A stretch of 60,377 nt of DNA, taken from NCBI GenBank assembly GCA_029881995.1, contig JAOULO010000017.1, positions 1-60,377 on the forward strand, given 5' to 3'. A program made the translations under genes and the position numbers. This DNA is from Gammaproteobacteria bacterium (GTDB lineage Bacteria > Pseudomonadota > Gammaproteobacteria > UBA6429 > Thiohalophilaceae). The first letter of the stretch is position 1. Every line of letters starts with the position of its first letter. Positions 1 to 8,924 of this stretch are shown one piece after another. The notes beneath the pieces are model-generated. The model worked only from the letters and a program-made list of their open reading frames with translations, ran no database searches and was not told the DNA's origin.

Positions 1-525
1 GGCGGCGGAGGCGGTGGCAGCGGCTGTGACACTGGTACGGATGATCTTGGTGCCGGCGGAGGTGGTGGTGGCTCGGGAGGCCTGGGCTCCACCTCTCCAG
101 GGCTAGGTGCTTATGGTGGTGGCAGTAGCTTCGGTCTCTTTATGGTGAATTCGTCGGTAGTTATTAACAATACTGAATTCAGCCGCGGCAAAGGAGGCAA
201 TGGAGGTCATGGTGGTTATGGTGGTCTTGGTCAGTCCGGCGGTAGTGGTGGTGCTGGAGGGGTGTCGTTAGCTAGTACAGATGGTGGAGCCGGTGGCCCT
301 GGTGGTGATGGCGGAGCCGGAGGCCGAGCTGGCGGTGGCGGTGGCGGTGCAGGGGGCGGTAGCTACTCCGTTTTAAAGGATGCTGCCAGTCTATTAGTTC
401 AGGAAGGGTTAATTATAGTTAACGGTGGTTCAGTTGGAATGCCTGGTGACGGTGGTAATAATACATTACCAGCAAATGAATCAAGAGGTGCGGCAGGTTC
501 TATAAATGAGATAGTGACTCAATAA
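1..525 (+). CDS. Glycine-rich repetitive protein, C-terminal part (5' end outside window)
   Basis: The frame is open from the first base to the TAA at 523-525, so this is the C-terminal ~174 residues of a longer protein. The composition is extreme: runs of GG, GGS and GGAGG interrupted by short ordinary stretches such as GGSSFGLFMVNSSVVINN and a second one near residues 120-145. This alternation of Gly-rich loops with beta-strand-like segments resembles large secreted parallel beta-helix or PGRS-like surface proteins. I cannot assign a function. The next gene, rep, is convergent, with 17 bp between the stop codons. The internal ATG at 142 is not a believable start because the same composition continues upstream of it. 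Confidence 0.75.
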   Translation, partial: GGGGGGSGCDTGTDDLGAGGGGGGSGGLGSTSPGLGAYGGGSSFGLFMVNSSVVINNTEFSRGKGGNGGHGGYGGLGQSGGSGGAGGVSLASTDGGAGGPGGDGGAGGRAGGGGGGAGGGSYSVLKDAASLLVQEGLIIVNGGSVGMPGDGGNNTLPANESRGAAGSINEIVTQ

Positions 526-542
526 CGACTCAACAAATATAT

Positions 543-2552
543 TTATCCTTCGGATAGCAGGCCACGCAGCGCGGCAAGATGAGACTTGCCGCGCTCCTGT
601 CTTTCTTCCTCATTGACTTCAACACCCATCCCCTGCCACTGCAGATCATCTTTTGGTAGTTCTTCCAGAAAACGGCTGGGTTCACAGTCTGTGGTATCGC
701 CATAGCGTTTGCGCTGGGCGGCCATGGACAGGGTCAACGTCTGCTGTGCGCGGGTGATGCCCACATAGGCCAGGCGGCGCTCTTCTTCGATGGTCTCTTC
801 TTCGATACTGGTGCGATGGGGCAGCAGCTCTTCTTCCATGCCCACCAGAAACACATGGGGAAACTCCAGTCCCTTGGCGGCATGCAGGGTCATGAGGCTG
901 ACACAATCACCCTTCTCTTCATCATCTCTGTCCAGAATATCCAGCAGGGTTAGTTTACTGACCAGGTCTGCCAGTTTGGCTTCCGGATCATTCTTGTGCA
1001 TGCGGTCCAGCCAGGTAATGAGTTCATTAACATTATCCATCTTGCGCTGGGCGATGATTTCATCCTTGCAGGTATCCAGCAGATAGGTCTCGTAACGAAT
1101 CTCATTGATAAGGTTTTTGACTGCCTCAACCGGATGAATATTTTCCGCATGATGGGCCATGCTCACTACCCAGTTGGCGAAGTTGTTGAGGTTCTGATAG
1201 GCGCGATCACTTAAATGATGCTGCAGGCCGATTTCAAAACAGGCGGTGAACAGGCTGCTCTCCCGTTGCTGAGCATAGTTGGCCAATTTCTCCAGCGTGC
1301 CGGGGCCGATCTCACGCCGTGGGGTGTTGACGATTCGCACGAAGGCGTTGTCATCGTCCGGGTTAGACAGCAGGCGAAGGTAGGCCATGAGATCCTTGAT
1401 CTCGGTATAGGCAAAAAACGAGATGCCACCACTGAGGTAATAAGGGATTGTATTCTGTCGCAGCAAACGCTCAAACAAGCGTGACTGGTGATTACCGCGA
1501 TAAAGGATGGCGTAGTCCTTGTGCTTGGTGTTGTTGCGAAATCGATGGTGCATGAGTTCATGGACGATCTGCTCTGCTTCCTGTTCATCGTTTTTACAAC
1601 GGATAACCCGAATTGGATCACCATAGCCGAGATCACTCCACAGGCGCTTTTCAAACACATGGGGGTTATTACCGATCAGGGTGTTGGCGGCCTTGAGGAT
1701 GCGGCCACTGGAACGGTAATTCTGCTCCAGCTTGATGACCTTCAGGTTGGGAAAGTCTTTATTTAAAAGTGCCAGGTTTTCTGGATTGGCACCGCGCCAG
1801 GAATAGATGGACTGATCGTCATCTCCCACCACGGTCAGGGCACCACGAATATTCACCAGTTGTTTGACTAGCTCGTATTGGGTGGTGTTGGTGTCCTGGT
1901 ATTCATCCACCAGTAGATAACGAATGCGTGACTGCCATTTCTGCAGGACTTCTGGGTGCTCGCGAAACAGTGTGACTGGCAGCATGATCAGATCATCAAA
2001 GTCCACCGCATTATAAGTACGCAGATGATGGTTGTAATTTTCATACAGGCGGGCGGCGGCATGGTCGTGGGCATTTTCGGCCATGGCGGCCGCTTCTTGA
2101 GGCAGGACAAAGGCATTCTTCCAGCCGGAGATACGCCACTGCATTTGCTCGGCCTGATTGCCGTGGTCACCAAAGGCCTTGCGCATGAGTTCTTTTATCA
2201 GGTTCAGACTGTCGGTGCTGTCATAGATAGAAAAGCCACTTTTCAGTTCCAGCTGTTTTAGCTCTCGGCGGATGATATCCAGGCCCAGGGTATGAAAGGT
2301 GGAGACCCGCAGGCCGGACATTTTTTTCTTACCCAGTAACTGGCCGACACGCTCTTTCATCTCACGCGCTGCTTTATTGGTAAAGGTCACGGCGGCGATA
2401 TGGCGGGGTTCTATGCCACAGTCACTGACCAGATAAGCGATCTTCTGAGTAATGACGCGGGTCTTGCCGCTACCGGCCCCCGCTAAAACAAGCAGAGGTC
2501 CATCCAGATATCGGACAGCGGATTTTTGAGCGGGATTTAGCTGGTTTGACAT
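543..2552 (-). CDS. rep: ATP-dependent DNA helicase Rep (UvrD/Rep, SF1A)
   Basis: A 3'-5' DNA helicase that helps forks pass protein-bound DNA and restarts stalled replication. At 669 residues it is close to E. coli Rep (673). Visible motifs in order: Q-motif region LNPAQKSAV at the N-terminus, Walker A GAGSGKT at residues 25-31, motif Ia TFTNKAAREMKERV near 55, Walker B VDEYQDTN near 215, motif III GDDDQSIYSWRGA near 243, NYRSS near 278, LHAAKGLEF near 555 and YVGITRA near 593. The VDEYQDTN form and the sequence around STFHTLGLDIIRRE match Rep better than UvrD or PcrA. It follows the 119-residue gene on the same strand after 90 bp and may share its transcript. Confidence 0.95.
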   Translation of the reverse strand: MSNQLNPAQKSAVRYLDGPLLVLAGAGSGKTRVITQKIAYLVSDCGIEPRHIAAVTFTNKAAREMKERVGQLLGKKKMSGLRVSTFHTLGLDIIRRELKQLELKSGFSIYDSTDSLNLIKELMRKAFGDHGNQAEQMQWRISGWKNAFVLPQEAAAMAENAHDHAAARLYENYNHHLRTYNAVDFDDLIMLPVTLFREHPEVLQKWQSRIRYLLVDEYQDTNTTQYELVKQLVNIRGALTVVGDDDQSIYSWRGANPENLALLNKDFPNLKVIKLEQNYRSSGRILKAANTLIGNNPHVFEKRLWSDLGYGDPIRVIRCKNDEQEAEQIVHELMHHRFRNNTKHKDYAILYRGNHQSRLFERLLRQNTIPYYLSGGISFFAYTEIKDLMAYLRLLSNPDDDNAFVRIVNTPRREIGPGTLEKLANYAQQRESSLFTACFEIGLQHHLSDRAYQNLNNFANWVVSMAHHAENIHPVEAVKNLINEIRYETYLLDTCKDEIIAQRKMDNVNELITWLDRMHKNDPEAKLADLVSKLTLLDILDRDDEEKGDCVSLMTLHAAKGLEFPHVFLVGMEEELLPHRTSIEEETIEEERRLAYVGITRAQQTLTLSMAAQRKRYGDTTDCEPSRFLEELPKDDLQWQGMGVEVNEEERQERGKSHLAALRGLLSEG

Positions 2553-2642
2553 AGCGGCCCATTGTAGGGGCCGAAGGGATCAAGGTCGATATTGACTTTA
2601 AGCGTGGCTTGGGAAATGTGGGTTACATGAAAAAAAGCCAAC

Positions 2643-3002
2643 TCAGTCATCTTCATCTTCGTCAAGCAGAACGTCGTACTTTGAGGCCAGCCGTAGGCGG
2701 TCATCCCACTTCTCAAGGGCAAATTCCAAACAACTGGTCTCCTGGTTCATGCGGCCCATTTTTTCAATGGTGTAATTATCTATCTGGTAGATAAGCCATT
2801 TTGCCGTGATATCTTTTTCTTCTGGTACAAGGATGGACCAGGAATAATCCTTCAAGCCCTTCTGTGCCTCCAGCAACATCTGTAAAAAGACTTTGGCCAC
2901 GCTATCGTTAATATCGCCTGTCCAGCCGGATTCGCCGGCTGAGCGATAGAAGGTATCGATCAGCTCTATGAGTGCTTCTTTTTCGTCAACTGCGACAAAC
3001 AT
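2643..3002 (-). CDS. Conserved hypothetical protein, 119 aa, acidic
   Basis: A small soluble protein with no signal peptide or membrane segment; predicted mostly helical, with an acidic tail (LLDEDEDD). Several aromatic and acidic positions (SWSILVPEEKD, WLIYQIDNY) suggest a folded domain, but I do not recognise the family. The ATG at 3000-3002 is preceded by a G-rich stretch (GGGGGAT) about 9 bases upstream that could serve as ribosome-binding site. It lies directly upstream of rep on the same strand. Coding quality looks real and no better ORF overlaps it. Function unknown. Confidence 0.7.
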   Translation of the reverse strand: MFVAVDEKEALIELIDTFYRSAGESGWTGDINDSVAKVFLQMLLEAQKGLKDYSWSILVPEEKDITAKWLIYQIDNYTIEKMGRMNQETSCLEFALEKWDDRLRLASKYDVLLDEDEDD

Positions 3003-3147
3003 CTTTTAAGACTATCCCCCGTACCCAGTTCTTTCATCAGGTCACAATCCCGCCACTATATTTGCATGGCTGGAGCCGTTAAATGTCAGTCTTTTCAGGA
3101 ACTTTGTCAATATCCCCAATTCTGTCAGGTATGCCCAAAGGCTTTGC

Positions 3148-3189
3148 CTGTAGGCATTGTCCTACGTGGCTTTCGGGCTTGGCCTACAG
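3148..3189. repeat. Nested inverted repeat upstream of the first DUF6316 gene
   Basis: Outer arms CTGTAGGC (3148-3155) and GCCTACAG (3182-3189) are perfect complements, and an inner pair GTAGG (3150-3154)/CCTAC (3161-3165) competes with them. The intervening bases are rich in GGC/GCC. It lies 100 bp upstream of the ATG at 3289 in a 286-bp gap between divergent genes. It could be a structured leader, a dispersed palindromic repeat or an operator; the sequence alone does not decide. Confidence 0.5.
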
Positions 3190-3288
3190 ATGGAGGATGG
3201 GGAGATAGGTAGGATACTAATCAGGCGCTGCCAGGGAAATTTCACAAATCAAGCAAGGAGTGTGGGCCTGTAACAGGGGGAAGCTACG

Positions 3289-3492
3289 ATGAATGTCAAT
3301 CGATATGGAGAACAGGGATGGGTTCAGCAGCGTAGCGAACGCTTGTTCAAGGATGGTGGTGGCTGGTTTTTTGCCATTCGCCGGGGGGTTGACCAGGGAC
3401 CGTATGACAGTGAAATGGAAGCTCGCATGGCCCTGAGGGAGTTCATTGAAGAACAACTGCAGTTTGAGATGTGTTTAGCTGCAGAGAGTTGA
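3289..3492 (+). CDS. DUF6316 family small protein, copy 1 (67 aa)
   Basis: A small cytosolic protein of the DUF6316 type, recognised by its order: a polar N-terminus, an R-x-E/D-R-(L/I)-(F/Y) segment, an aromatic stretch (GWFFAIRRG), then DQGPYDSEMEAR and a C-terminal helix. Role unknown; I assign the family from memory of its pattern, not from a search. A purine-rich GGGGGAAG precedes the ATG at normal distance. A paralogue follows at 3765. A hairpin terminator lies 23 bp after the stop codon, so the two copies are probably separate transcripts. Confidence 0.75.
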   Translation: MNVNRYGEQGWVQQRSERLFKDGGGWFFAIRRGVDQGPYDSEMEARMALREFIEEQLQFEMCLAAES

Positions 3493-3515
3493 GTTTGATT
3501 TTATATGCGTTGCTT

Positions 3516-3538
3516 GGCACAGGGATGTGCCATTTTTT
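3516..3538 (+). terminator. Rho-independent terminator after DUF6316 copy 1
   Basis: Perfect 6-bp stem GGCACA/TGTGCC with a GGGA loop, followed by ATTTTTT. It starts 24 bases after the stop codon at 3490-3492. Confidence 0.7.
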
Positions 3539-3764
3539 ACTTCTTCAAATCTGTTATTCCCGAATTTACACAATGGATTAGCCAGTCTTTAATTAATCAA
3601 GATCAGGGTTTTTCTGCCGATAACCATGTACATAGAGTAAGACAATACCGGGATCATCAAAAACTTTTGCAGTTTGGTAGGGTGGTCATTTAGAATCGCC
3701 AGCTTGGTAGTTCCAGTGCCCATCTTGTGAGCCGTGCACTGGCTTTTAACTTAAGAACAGGTCT

Positions 3765-3977
3765 ATGAAGTCAAACAGATTTGGTGAAGATGGTCCGGTT
3801 CCGTATCGTACGGACAGGATCTACAGTGTGGGGAATGAATGGTTCTTCTCTGTCCGTAAAGGTCAGGATCAGGGGCCCTTTAAATCCGAAGATGAAGCCA
3901 AGGCGGCCATGGTTGAGTTCGTCAGTGATGCGCTTTTGATCGAAAACCTTCCTAACGCCAAATCAGACAACAAGTAG
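3765..3977 (+). CDS. DUF6316 family small protein, copy 2 (70 aa)
   Basis: Paralogue of the gene at 3289. Both share N-R-(F/Y)-G-E, the RTDRIY/RSERLF segment, an aromatic strand (EWFFSVRKG versus GWFFAIRRG) and the D-Q-G-P-(F/Y) turn, then an acidic helix. The C-terminal halves diverge (FVSDALLIENLP here, FIEEQLQFEMCL in copy 1), so the duplication is not recent. The 5' region contains AAGAACAGG as a weak ribosome-binding site. A 98-bp gap follows before mnmG. No known function. Confidence 0.75.
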   Translation: MKSNRFGEDGPVPYRTDRIYSVGNEWFFSVRKGQDQGPFKSEDEAKAAMVEFVSDALLIENLPNAKSDNK

Positions 3978-3997
3978 CTGTCAGATAGCGACTTTTT

Positions 3998-4025
3998 ATT
4001 GGCTAATTTCTGGCCAATCTATAAA
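3998..4025 (+). promoter_or_regulatory. Inverted repeat and candidate -10 box upstream of mnmG
   Basis: ATTGGC (3998-4003) and GCCAAT (4013-4018) form a 6-bp inverted repeat and are followed at once by TATAAA (4020-4025). The TTGGCT within the first arm would be a -35 box with short (15-bp) spacing. The GTG start of mnmG is 50 bp further on. A weak, purely visual promoter call. Confidence 0.35.
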
Positions 4026-4075
4026 ATACCCCCATCTTTTAGAATTTAACTGCCCATGCTGGCAGGCAGGTTGAC

Positions 4076-5971
4076 GTGTTTTTTCAGGATAGATTTGATG
4101 TCATTGTAGTAGGAGGAGGTCACGCCGGAACCGAGGCGGCCCTGGCGGCTGCGCGTATGGGCAGCAAAACCCTGCTCCTGACCCACAACATCGACACCCT
4201 GGGCCAGATGAGCTGTAACCCGGCCATTGGAGGCATCGGTAAGGGGCACCTGGTTAAAGAGGTGGATGCCCTGGGTGGCCTGATGGCGACTGCCATCGAC
4301 CATGCAGGTATCCAGTTCCGAATCCTTAATGCCAGCAAGGGGCCAGCTGTCAGGGCCACCCGCGCCCAGGCCGATCGCGCCTTATATAAACAGGCTGTGC
4401 GGGGTGTGCTTGAGAATACTCCTAATCTCACTTTATTCCAGCAGGCCGTCGATGACCTCATGGTCGAGAACCATCGGGTGGCTGGTGTGGTGACACAGAT
4501 GGGTCTGAAATTTTCTGCTCCTACGGTGGTGCTGACCGTCGGGACTTTTCTGGGTGGTCGAATCCACATTGGTCTGGAAAATTATCAGGGCGGCCGGGCC
4601 GGAGATCCACCTGCCAATGCCCTGTCACAGCGTCTGCGAGAATTACCTTTCAATGTTGATCGGCTTAAGACTGGCACACCACCTCGCATCGACAGCAAGA
4701 GCATCGACTTTAGTGTGATGGAGCCTCAGCCCGGTGATGATCCTGTACCCGTGTTTTCCTTCATTGGTTCAGCAGAACAACACCCCGAGCAGGTGGCCTG
4801 CTATATAACTTATACCAATGAGCAAACCCATGACATTATCCGCGGTGGTCTGGATCGCTCTCCCATGTACAGTGGCGTGATCGAGGGTGTTGGGCCACGT
4901 TATTGCCCATCGATCGAAGATAAGGTGCAACGTTTTTCTGAGCGTGATTCCCACCAGATATTTGTCGAGCCGGAAGGCCTGACCACTACCGAAGTTTACC
5001 CAAATGGGATTTCCACCAGCCTGCCCTTTGATGTGCAGTTGGCCCTGGTTCAGTCCATCAAGGGTTTTGAACAGGCACACATCACCCGGCCGGGTTATGC
5101 CATTGAATATGACTTCTTTGATCCCCGAGACCTGAGGCCAAGCCTGGAAACCAAACACATGCCAGGACTGTTTTTTGCGGGCCAGATTAATGGCACCACA
5201 GGCTACGAAGAGGCCGCCGCCCAGGGCCTGCTGGCCGGCTTGAACGCTGCCCGGCTGGTACAGGAGCAGGACAGCTGGTCACCCAGGCGGGATCAAGCCT
5301 ATCTGGGTGTGCTGGTGGATGACCTGATCACCTGCGGAACCCTGGAGCCCTATCGCATGTTCACCAGTCGGGCAGAGTACCGCCTGATGTTACGCGAGGA
5401 TAACGCCGATTTACGCCTCACAGAAAAAGGCCGTGAATTAGGCCTGGTGGACGATACACGCTGGCAGTTGTTCGATGAAAAGAGAGAAAGCATTGCACGA
5501 GAACAGCAACGCCTACTAGATACCTGGGTAAGGCCCAATACTGAGGCCGATGAACCTATCCAGAGAATGCTGGGTAAGCCGCTGTCTCGCGAGACCCGCG
5601 CTTCAGAACTGTTACGCCGTCCTGAGGTGGCCTACGAAGATCTGGCTAGGCTACCTGGAGTTGGTCCAGCAGTAGAAGATCCCGCTGTCGCTGAGCAGAT
5701 CGATATTCAGGCCAAGTACTCTGGCTATATCGAACGCCAGCAGGATGAGATAGCCCGACAACGTCGTAATGAAGGGACGACATTACCTGATGATTTCGAT
5801 TATGATCAGGTTTCAGGTCTGTCGGCTGAGGTTCGGGAAAAACTGATTCGTATTCGACCTGCTACAATAGGCCAGGCAGCACGGATTCCGGGTGTGACAC
5901 CGGCAGCGATATCGCTGTTACTGGTACACCTGAAAAAACAGCGACAGGGCAATAAGAGAAAAAGTGCCTGA
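4076..5971 (+). CDS. mnmG: tRNA uridine-5-carboxymethylaminomethyl synthase subunit MnmG (GidA)
   Basis: FAD-dependent enzyme that, with MnmE, installs (carboxymethyl)aminomethyl groups at U34 of certain tRNAs. The 631 residues match the family (629 in E. coli). The dinucleotide-binding GGGHAG lies at residues 13-18, followed by the hallmark [15 protein letters not shown]; the conserved RYCPSIEDK segment with its Cys is near residue 278, and a GidA-associated C-terminal domain ends the protein. The start is GTG at 4076, because translation from there ([15 protein letters not shown]) aligns with the E. coli N-terminus; no ATG fits. It begins the conserved mnmG-rsmG-parAB block. mnmE, which often lies upstream, is not in the window. 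Confidence 0.97.
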   Translation: MFFQDRFDVIVVGGGHAGTEAALAAARMGSKTLLLTHNIDTLGQMSCNPAIGGIGKGHLVKEVDALGGLMATAIDHAGIQFRILNASKGPAVRATRAQADRALYKQAVRGVLENTPNLTLFQQAVDDLMVENHRVAGVVTQMGLKFSAPTVVLTVGTFLGGRIHIGLENYQGGRAGDPPANALSQRLRELPFNVDRLKTGTPPRIDSKSIDFSVMEPQPGDDPVPVFSFIGSAEQHPEQVACYITYTNEQTHDIIRGGLDRSPMYSGVIEGVGPRYCPSIEDKVQRFSERDSHQIFVEPEGLTTTEVYPNGISTSLPFDVQLALVQSIKGFEQAHITRPGYAIEYDFFDPRDLRPSLETKHMPGLFFAGQINGTTGYEEAAAQGLLAGLNAARLVQEQDSWSPRRDQAYLGVLVDDLITCGTLEPYRMFTSRAEYRLMLREDNADLRLTEKGRELGLVDDTRWQLFDEKRESIAREQQRLLDTWVRPNTEADEPIQRMLGKPLSRETRASELLRRPEVAYEDLARLPGVGPAVEDPAVAEQIDIQAKYSGYIERQQDEIARQRRNEGTTLPDDFDYDQVSGLSAEVREKLIRIRPATIGQAARIPGVTPAAISLLLVHLKKQRQGNKRKSA

Positions 5972-6009
5972 AAAATAAAAGACGCAAAAAAATTTAAAGG
6001 AGACGGCAA

Positions 6010-6468
6010 ATGACACGCATTCTGGTTTTATTCGTAACATTGGTTTTCGCAGCACCGAGTGTGTGGGCAGGCGAGGTCGATGGGCTTATAGTTAAAAAGA
6101 GTCCCTACTCAGCCCAAAAAACCCTCACCCGACTGGAAAAGATCCTGCGCAGCAAAGGTATCACTATTGTTAAGCGCTGGAGTCACAGCCGAGGTGGCAA
6201 AAAGGCAGGAATCCCACTGCGTCCAACCGAGTTACTGATTTTTGGCAATCCCAAAATGGGCACCCACTTTTTCACCAGCAAACAGACAGCCGGTATCGAT
6301 CTGCCTATGAAGGCCCTGGCCTGGAAGGATGAAGCTGGGCAGGTCTGGATTGCCTACAATGATCCTTCCTATATCGCTAAACGCCATGGCATTGATGATC
6401 GCGATGACATCGTGAAAAAAATGACTGGCGCCCTCGACAACATGACCAATGCGGCCATCGCTAAGTAA
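6010..6468 (+). CDS. DUF302 domain protein with signal peptide
   Basis: A 152-residue exported protein. Residues 1-20 form a signal peptide ending in SVWA before GEVDGL. The rest matches the DUF302 pattern: T-L-x-R-L-E-x-I-L-x-x-K-G-I near residue 40, RPTELLIFGNPKMGT near 75-90, D-L-P-M-K-A-L-(A/V)-W near 100, and WIAYNDPSYIA near 115. DUF302 domains are small alpha/beta folds of unknown function, often periplasmic. It has a good RBS (AAAGGAGA) and sits between mnmG and rsmG, eight bases before the rsmG start, so it is probably co-transcribed with them. That position is unusual, since these two genes are normally adjacent. Confidence 0.85.
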   Translation: MTRILVLFVTLVFAAPSVWAGEVDGLIVKKSPYSAQKTLTRLEKILRSKGITIVKRWSHSRGGKKAGIPLRPTELLIFGNPKMGTHFFTSKQTAGIDLPMKALAWKDEAGQVWIAYNDPSYIAKRHGIDDRDDIVKKMTGALDNMTNAAIAK

Positions 6469-6475
6469 GTAATGG

Positions 6476-7120
6476 GTGTCTGGTACGACCGATCTTGAAC
6501 AACAGCTGGACCAGGGCATTCGTGCCCTGGGACTGACTGTCCCCACCGAACAGCAACAGCAACTGATCCAGTTTATCCAGCTGCTAAATAAATGGAACAA
6601 GGCCTATAATCTCACCGCCATCCGCGATCCGGCGGAAATGGTCAGTAAGCATTTACTCGATAGCCTGGCCATATTGCCTTTTCTGGAAGCAGGTCAGGTC
6701 ATTGATATTGGTACCGGACCCGGTCTGCCGGGAATCCCCCTCTCAATAGTCAGGCCAAATCAGGCCTTTACCCTGCTGGATAGCAATGTAAAAAAGACCC
6801 GATTTGTGACCCAAAGCCTTCTGGAACTCGAGATCAGGAATGTGACTGTGGTACAGTCGAGGGCAGAGGCGTACAAGCCCGAACACCCCTTTGATGTCGT
6901 GCTTGCACGGGCCTTTTCGGCCATAAGTGAGTTATTGCAGTGGGTTGAGCACCTTTGTAAACCCGGTACCCGTATTGTTGCCATGAAAGGGCAGTACCCG
7001 GAGGGGGAAATGACAGGATGGCCGGCCGGATTTCAGTGTGAATCGGTAGAAAAAATCGACGTTCCTGGCCTGCAGGCCGAACGTCATGCAGTACTCATTC
7101 GTTATAAAAATGATCAATAA
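6476..7120 (+). CDS. rsmG: 16S rRNA (guanine527-N7)-methyltransferase RsmG (GidB)
   Basis: SAM-dependent methyltransferase that modifies G527 of 16S rRNA. 214 residues (207 in E. coli). Family markers: LNKWNKAYNLTAI near 38-50, HLLDSLAI near 60, the SAM-binding IDIGTGPGLPGIPL near 77-90, LLDSNVKKTRF near 100 and AFSAISELLQW near 147. The GTG at 6476 is used because the nearby ATG at 6472 is in another frame. It lies seven bases after the DUF302 stop and 32 bp before parA. Confidence 0.95.
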   Translation: MSGTTDLEQQLDQGIRALGLTVPTEQQQQLIQFIQLLNKWNKAYNLTAIRDPAEMVSKHLLDSLAILPFLEAGQVIDIGTGPGLPGIPLSIVRPNQAFTLLDSNVKKTRFVTQSLLELEIRNVTVVQSRAEAYKPEHPFDVVLARAFSAISELLQWVEHLCKPGTRIVAMKGQYPEGEMTGWPAGFQCESVEKIDVPGLQAERHAVLIRYKNDQ

Positions 7121-7152
7121 TCAGACAAAAGCATAACCTGGAGAATCCCAGC

Positions 7153-7941
7153 ATGAGCATGATTATCGCAATCGCAAACCAGAAGGGCGGCGTAGGCAAA
7201 ACTACCACCTGTATTAATCTTGCCGCGTCCCTGTCAGCGACCAAACGTCGGGTATTGCTGGTGGACATGGACCCCCAGGGCAATGCCACCATGGGCAGTG
7301 GAGTGGAAAAGAATCAGGTCAATCTGACCAGTTGTGATGTGCTGTTGGGCGAGGCCAGTATTGAAGACGCCATGCTGCGGCCAGAAAATGTCGATTACGA
7401 TGTACTGCCTGCCAATGGTGATTTGACCGCCGCCGAAGTGGCCCTGATTGAGATGCAGGAGCGAGAAAGCCGCCTGCGTACCGCCATCGCCCAGGTACAG
7501 GACCGATATGACTATATTCTGGTGGACTGCCCGCCTTCTTTAAATATGCTGACTATCAATGCCCTGGTGGCGGCCCGCTCTGTCATGATTCCCATGCAGT
7601 GTGAATACTATGCCCTGGAAGGCCTGTCGGCCCTGTTAAATACGGTCGAAAAAATCAAACAGACCGTCAATCCGGAGCTGAAAGTCGAAGGCCTGTTGCG
7701 GACCATGTTTGACCCCCGAAATAATCTGGCCAATGATGTCTCCGGCCAATTGCTGGTGCATTTTCCAGATCAGGTTTATCGTACGGTCATCCCGCGTAAT
7801 GTCCGCCTTGCCGAGGCACCCAGCCATGGTCTGCCAGTGATTAATTACGACAGGGCTTCAAGTGGGGCCGTGGCCTATCTGGCCCTGGCCGGTGAATTAT
7901 TAAGACGGCATGAGAAGACCGCTGCGGTCGCTCATGCCTGA
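7153..7941 (+). CDS. parA: Chromosome partitioning ATPase ParA (Soj type)
   Basis: Deviant-Walker ATPase that drives chromosome origin segregation together with ParB. At 262 residues it is the short chromosomal form without an N-terminal DNA-binding extension. The P-loop KGGVGKTT is at residues 11-18, switch I DMDPQGNAT near 40, and Walker B-like YILVDCPPS near 120. GGAG precedes the ATG. ParB follows after 25 bp, so the pair is a classic operon downstream of rsmG. Confidence 0.97.
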   Translation: MSMIIAIANQKGGVGKTTTCINLAASLSATKRRVLLVDMDPQGNATMGSGVEKNQVNLTSCDVLLGEASIEDAMLRPENVDYDVLPANGDLTAAEVALIEMQERESRLRTAIAQVQDRYDYILVDCPPSLNMLTINALVAARSVMIPMQCEYYALEGLSALLNTVEKIKQTVNPELKVEGLLRTMFDPRNNLANDVSGQLLVHFPDQVYRTVIPRNVRLAEAPSHGLPVINYDRASSGAVAYLALAGELLRRHEKTAAVAHA

Positions 7942-7966
7942 GTGCTGAGGTAAAAGGAAGGGTACG

Positions 7967-8857
7967 ATGTCTATGAAAAAACCGGGGTTAGGGCGTGGCC
8001 TGGATGCACTATTGGGAGGAGGTTCCAGCAGTGCAGTAGCAACAGCACCTACACAATCTGAACAGAAAGATTCACTAAAGTCATTGCCTGTCGATGTCCT
8101 GCAACGGGGACGTTTTCAGCCACGTCAGGATTTTGAGCCGACGGCTCTGCAGGAGCTGGCCGATTCCATCAAAGCCCAGGGCATTGTACAGCCTATCGTG
8201 GTTCGCCCACTGGCCGCCCAGCCCGGTCGTTATGAGATCATCGCCGGTGAACGTCGCTGGCGCGCCACCCAGCTAGCCGGCCTGCACGAAATTCCCGTGG
8301 TGGTTCGTGACGTTTCAGACCAGGCCGCCATGGCCATGGGCCTGATCGAAAATATCCAGCGTGAAGAACTCAACCCGGTAGAAGAGGCCACTGCCCTGCA
8401 ACGGCTGATCGATGAGTTTGCACTCACTCACTCCCAGGCCGCTGAAGCCGTGGGTCGTTCTCGAACGGCGGTAACCAACCTGTTACGTCTACTCTCCTTA
8501 TCCGAAGAAGCCAAAAAGCTACTGGAAAAAGGTGAGCTGGAAATGGGTCACGCCCGCGCCCTGCTGGCACTGGATCTGGCACTACAGTCAAAAGCAGCCC
8601 GGGATGTCGTTGCACGAGGTCTGTCCGTGAGAGAAACAGAGGCCCTGGTGCGTAAGATGCTTAAGCCAGCTGAGCCCAGTTTCAAGTCGGCAGGCTCACA
8701 GAGCCTGGATCCAGATACTCGTCAGTTGCAGGACGATCTGTCAGAAAAGTTAGGTGCCAAGGTACAATTCCAGCACTCCGCCAAAGGCAAGGGAAAGTTA
8801 GTCATCACCTACAACAACCTCGATGAGCTGGATGGCATCCTGGCGCATATTAAATAA
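7967..8857 (+). CDS. parB: Chromosome partitioning protein ParB (Spo0J type)
   Basis: CTP-dependent DNA clamp that loads at parS and stimulates ParA. The N-terminus (KPGLGRGLDALLG) is the typical ParA-contacting peptide. The ParB/Srx domain runs from about residue 40 to 130 with FQPR, IKAQGIVQPIVVR and the CTP-binding GERRWRA motif near 88-94. The HTH domain follows (SQAAEAVGRSRTAVTNLLRL near 155-174), then a linker and a C-terminal dimerisation domain. Length 296. Downstream is a convergent lipoprotein gene rather than atpI. A candidate parS lies in atpH at 13457. Confidence 0.97.
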   Translation: MSMKKPGLGRGLDALLGGGSSSAVATAPTQSEQKDSLKSLPVDVLQRGRFQPRQDFEPTALQELADSIKAQGIVQPIVVRPLAAQPGRYEIIAGERRWRATQLAGLHEIPVVVRDVSDQAAMAMGLIENIQREELNPVEEATALQRLIDEFALTHSQAAEAVGRSRTAVTNLLRLLSLSEEAKKLLEKGELEMGHARALLALDLALQSKAARDVVARGLSVRETEALVRKMLKPAEPSFKSAGSQSLDPDTRQLQDDLSEKLGAKVQFQHSAKGKGKLVITYNNLDELDGILAHIK

Positions 8858-8924
8858 GTCCTAAACGACATCTAAATAAAGCCGACTGAATATCCTAAGG
8901 TCAGGGCAGTGGTACAGCATTCTC

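Noticed and set aside
3505-3693. 62-codon ORF between the two DUF6316 genes
   Set aside because: It starts on top of a rho-independent terminator and has no RBS or protein-like pattern.
2553-4075. Chromosomal replication origin next to mnmG
   Set aside because: I looked for DnaA boxes (TTATCCACA or close) and AT-rich repeats in the gaps on the rep-mnmG side and found none. dnaA, rpmH and mnmE are not in the window.
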